From Brevundimonas sp. A19_0 (GTDB taxonomy: Bacteria > Pseudomonadota > Alphaproteobacteria > Caulobacterales > Caulobacteraceae): a DNA stretch of 64,000 bases. Shown here in pieces: positions 63,594 through 64,000 of this stretch. Each line of letters begins with the position of its first letter. The first letter of the stretch is position 1. The stretch is from the NCBI RefSeq assembly GCF_017744255.1, contig NZ_JAGHQP010000002.1:62001-126000 (forward strand), read 5' to 3'. The notes below the pieces were generated by a model. The model was not told the DNA's origin. It made no database searches and worked only from the letters and a program-made list of their open reading frames with translations. Both the position numbers and the translations under genes were made by a program.

Positions 63594-63644
63594 CGACGGG
63601 CGGCTATAGGCCGATGCGGACCAAAACGAAAGCGCGAACCGCGA

Positions 63645-64000
63645 TCAGGGCCGCAGACTGTCGAGCGCACCCTGAAGGATCCAGGCCGCCGCATTGCGAT
63701 CCACCACCGTACCCCGGCGGGCCCGGCTCATATCCAGGTCCTCGACCAGAAACCGTTCGACGGCCGAGGTCGACAGACGCTCGTCCCAGAAGGCGACCGG
63801 TATGTCGCGCAGCCGGTCCAGATTGCGGGCGAAGGCGCGGCTGGACTGGGCCCTCGGCCCCTCGGCGCCATCCATATTGAGCGGCAGGCCGATCACCAGC
63901 GCCGTGGCGCCACGTGCCTCCATCAGCCGGAACAGCTGGTGGGCGTCCTCCGTAAACTTGGTCCGTCGGATGACCTCAAAAGGAGAGGCGATCATGCGCG
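63645..64000 (-). CDS. ruvX: Holliday junction resolvase-like RuvX/YqgF (partial)
   Basis: The 3' part of a gene that runs out of the window; about 118 residues are visible. It contains ALVIGLPLNMDGAEGPRAQSSRAFA and PVAFWDERLSTSAVERFL, the family's conserved blocks, and ends with DRNAAAWILQGALD. The N-terminal DxGxKRIG strand should lie beyond the edge. It acts in ribosomal RNA maturation or as an RNase H-fold nuclease. It is first in the ruvX-pyrB-pyrC-like order, 51 bases before pyrB. Confidence 0.93.
   Translation of the reverse strand, partial: RMIASPFEVIRRTKFTEDAHQLFRLMEARGATALVIGLPLNMDGAEGPRAQSSRAFARNLDRLRDIPVAFWDERLSTSAVERFLVEDLDMSRARRGTVVDRNAAAWILQGALDSLRP

Overview
The window is high-GC DNA packed with short, translationally coupled genes, and it looks like a Caulobacterales chromosome, most likely Brevundimonas or a close relative. 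Four things point that way. There is a permuted two-piece tmRNA gene whose tag ends in EYAVAA. There are GGAAC-N16-CGTT type promoters of the alphaproteobacterial general stress response. SspB is of the alpha type. The block pyrB - pyrC-like - plsY - dprA - topA is present. No integrase, transposase, phage block or CRISPR array was seen. Most of the window is housekeeping, with isolated accessory genes set into conserved operons.

Layout. 0-8 kb: end of msrB, PHB synthase phaC, a lipoprotein, glpX, recJ, tRNA-Glu, a double cold-shock protein, a tandem pair of DUF192 lipoproteins and tRNA-Pro(TGG). 8-19.5 kb: uvrD-type helicase, small membrane and stress genes, OmpA-like lipoprotein plus NhaP antiporter, DMT exporter, DUF4169 and YccF proteins, a lone AAA ATPase, fumC, a lipoprotein cyclophilin and rusA. 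19.5-27.8 kb: GFA protein, secreted C13 peptidase, phosphodiesterase-fold protein, sspB next to ssrA (tmRNA), a shortened FtsW/RodA-like membrane protein, miaA and mrp. 27.9-32 kb: Old Yellow Enzyme, then the coupled minus-strand operon thyA - TIR-like gene - mazG - folA - ybjQ. 32-32.6 kb: a gene-free stretch with two related palindromes and three arrays of 9-bp repeats. 32.6-38 kb: DUF924, an atypical ketol-acid reductoisomerase, tRNA-Pro(CGG), tRNA-Gln, a degenerate kinase with a response regulator, and a His-rich outer-membrane/metal locus. 38-50 kb: S9 peptidase, acyl-CoA dehydrogenase, cytochrome b561, threonylcarbamoyl-AMP synthase, patatin, 3-hydroxybutyrate dehydrogenase, YaaA, FAD oxidase, Nudix, SPFH/NfeD. 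50-64 kb: rnhA, tatABC, glnA-glnB, nnrD, topA, dprA, plsY, a frameshifted amidase, pyrC-like, pyrB and ruvX.

Several genes work together. phaC and 3-hydroxybutyrate dehydrogenase make and use polyhydroxybutyrate. thyA, folA and mazG keep the thymidylate and folate pools, and a TIR-like presumed NADase gene is coupled between them. ssrA and sspB supply the tag and the adaptor of trans-translation proteolysis side by side. glnB-glnA is the nitrogen assimilation pair and tatABC the twin-arginine export operon.

The points most worth a second look are the TIR-like gene inside the thymidylate/folate operon, the ssrA-sspB adjacency, an exact 22-bp tandem duplication that frameshifts a cell-wall amidase, the composite repeat region at 32 kb, and several apparent enzyme-to-non-enzyme conversions (SEDS-like protein, dihydroorotase-like PyrC, KARI-like protein, kinase-like protein).
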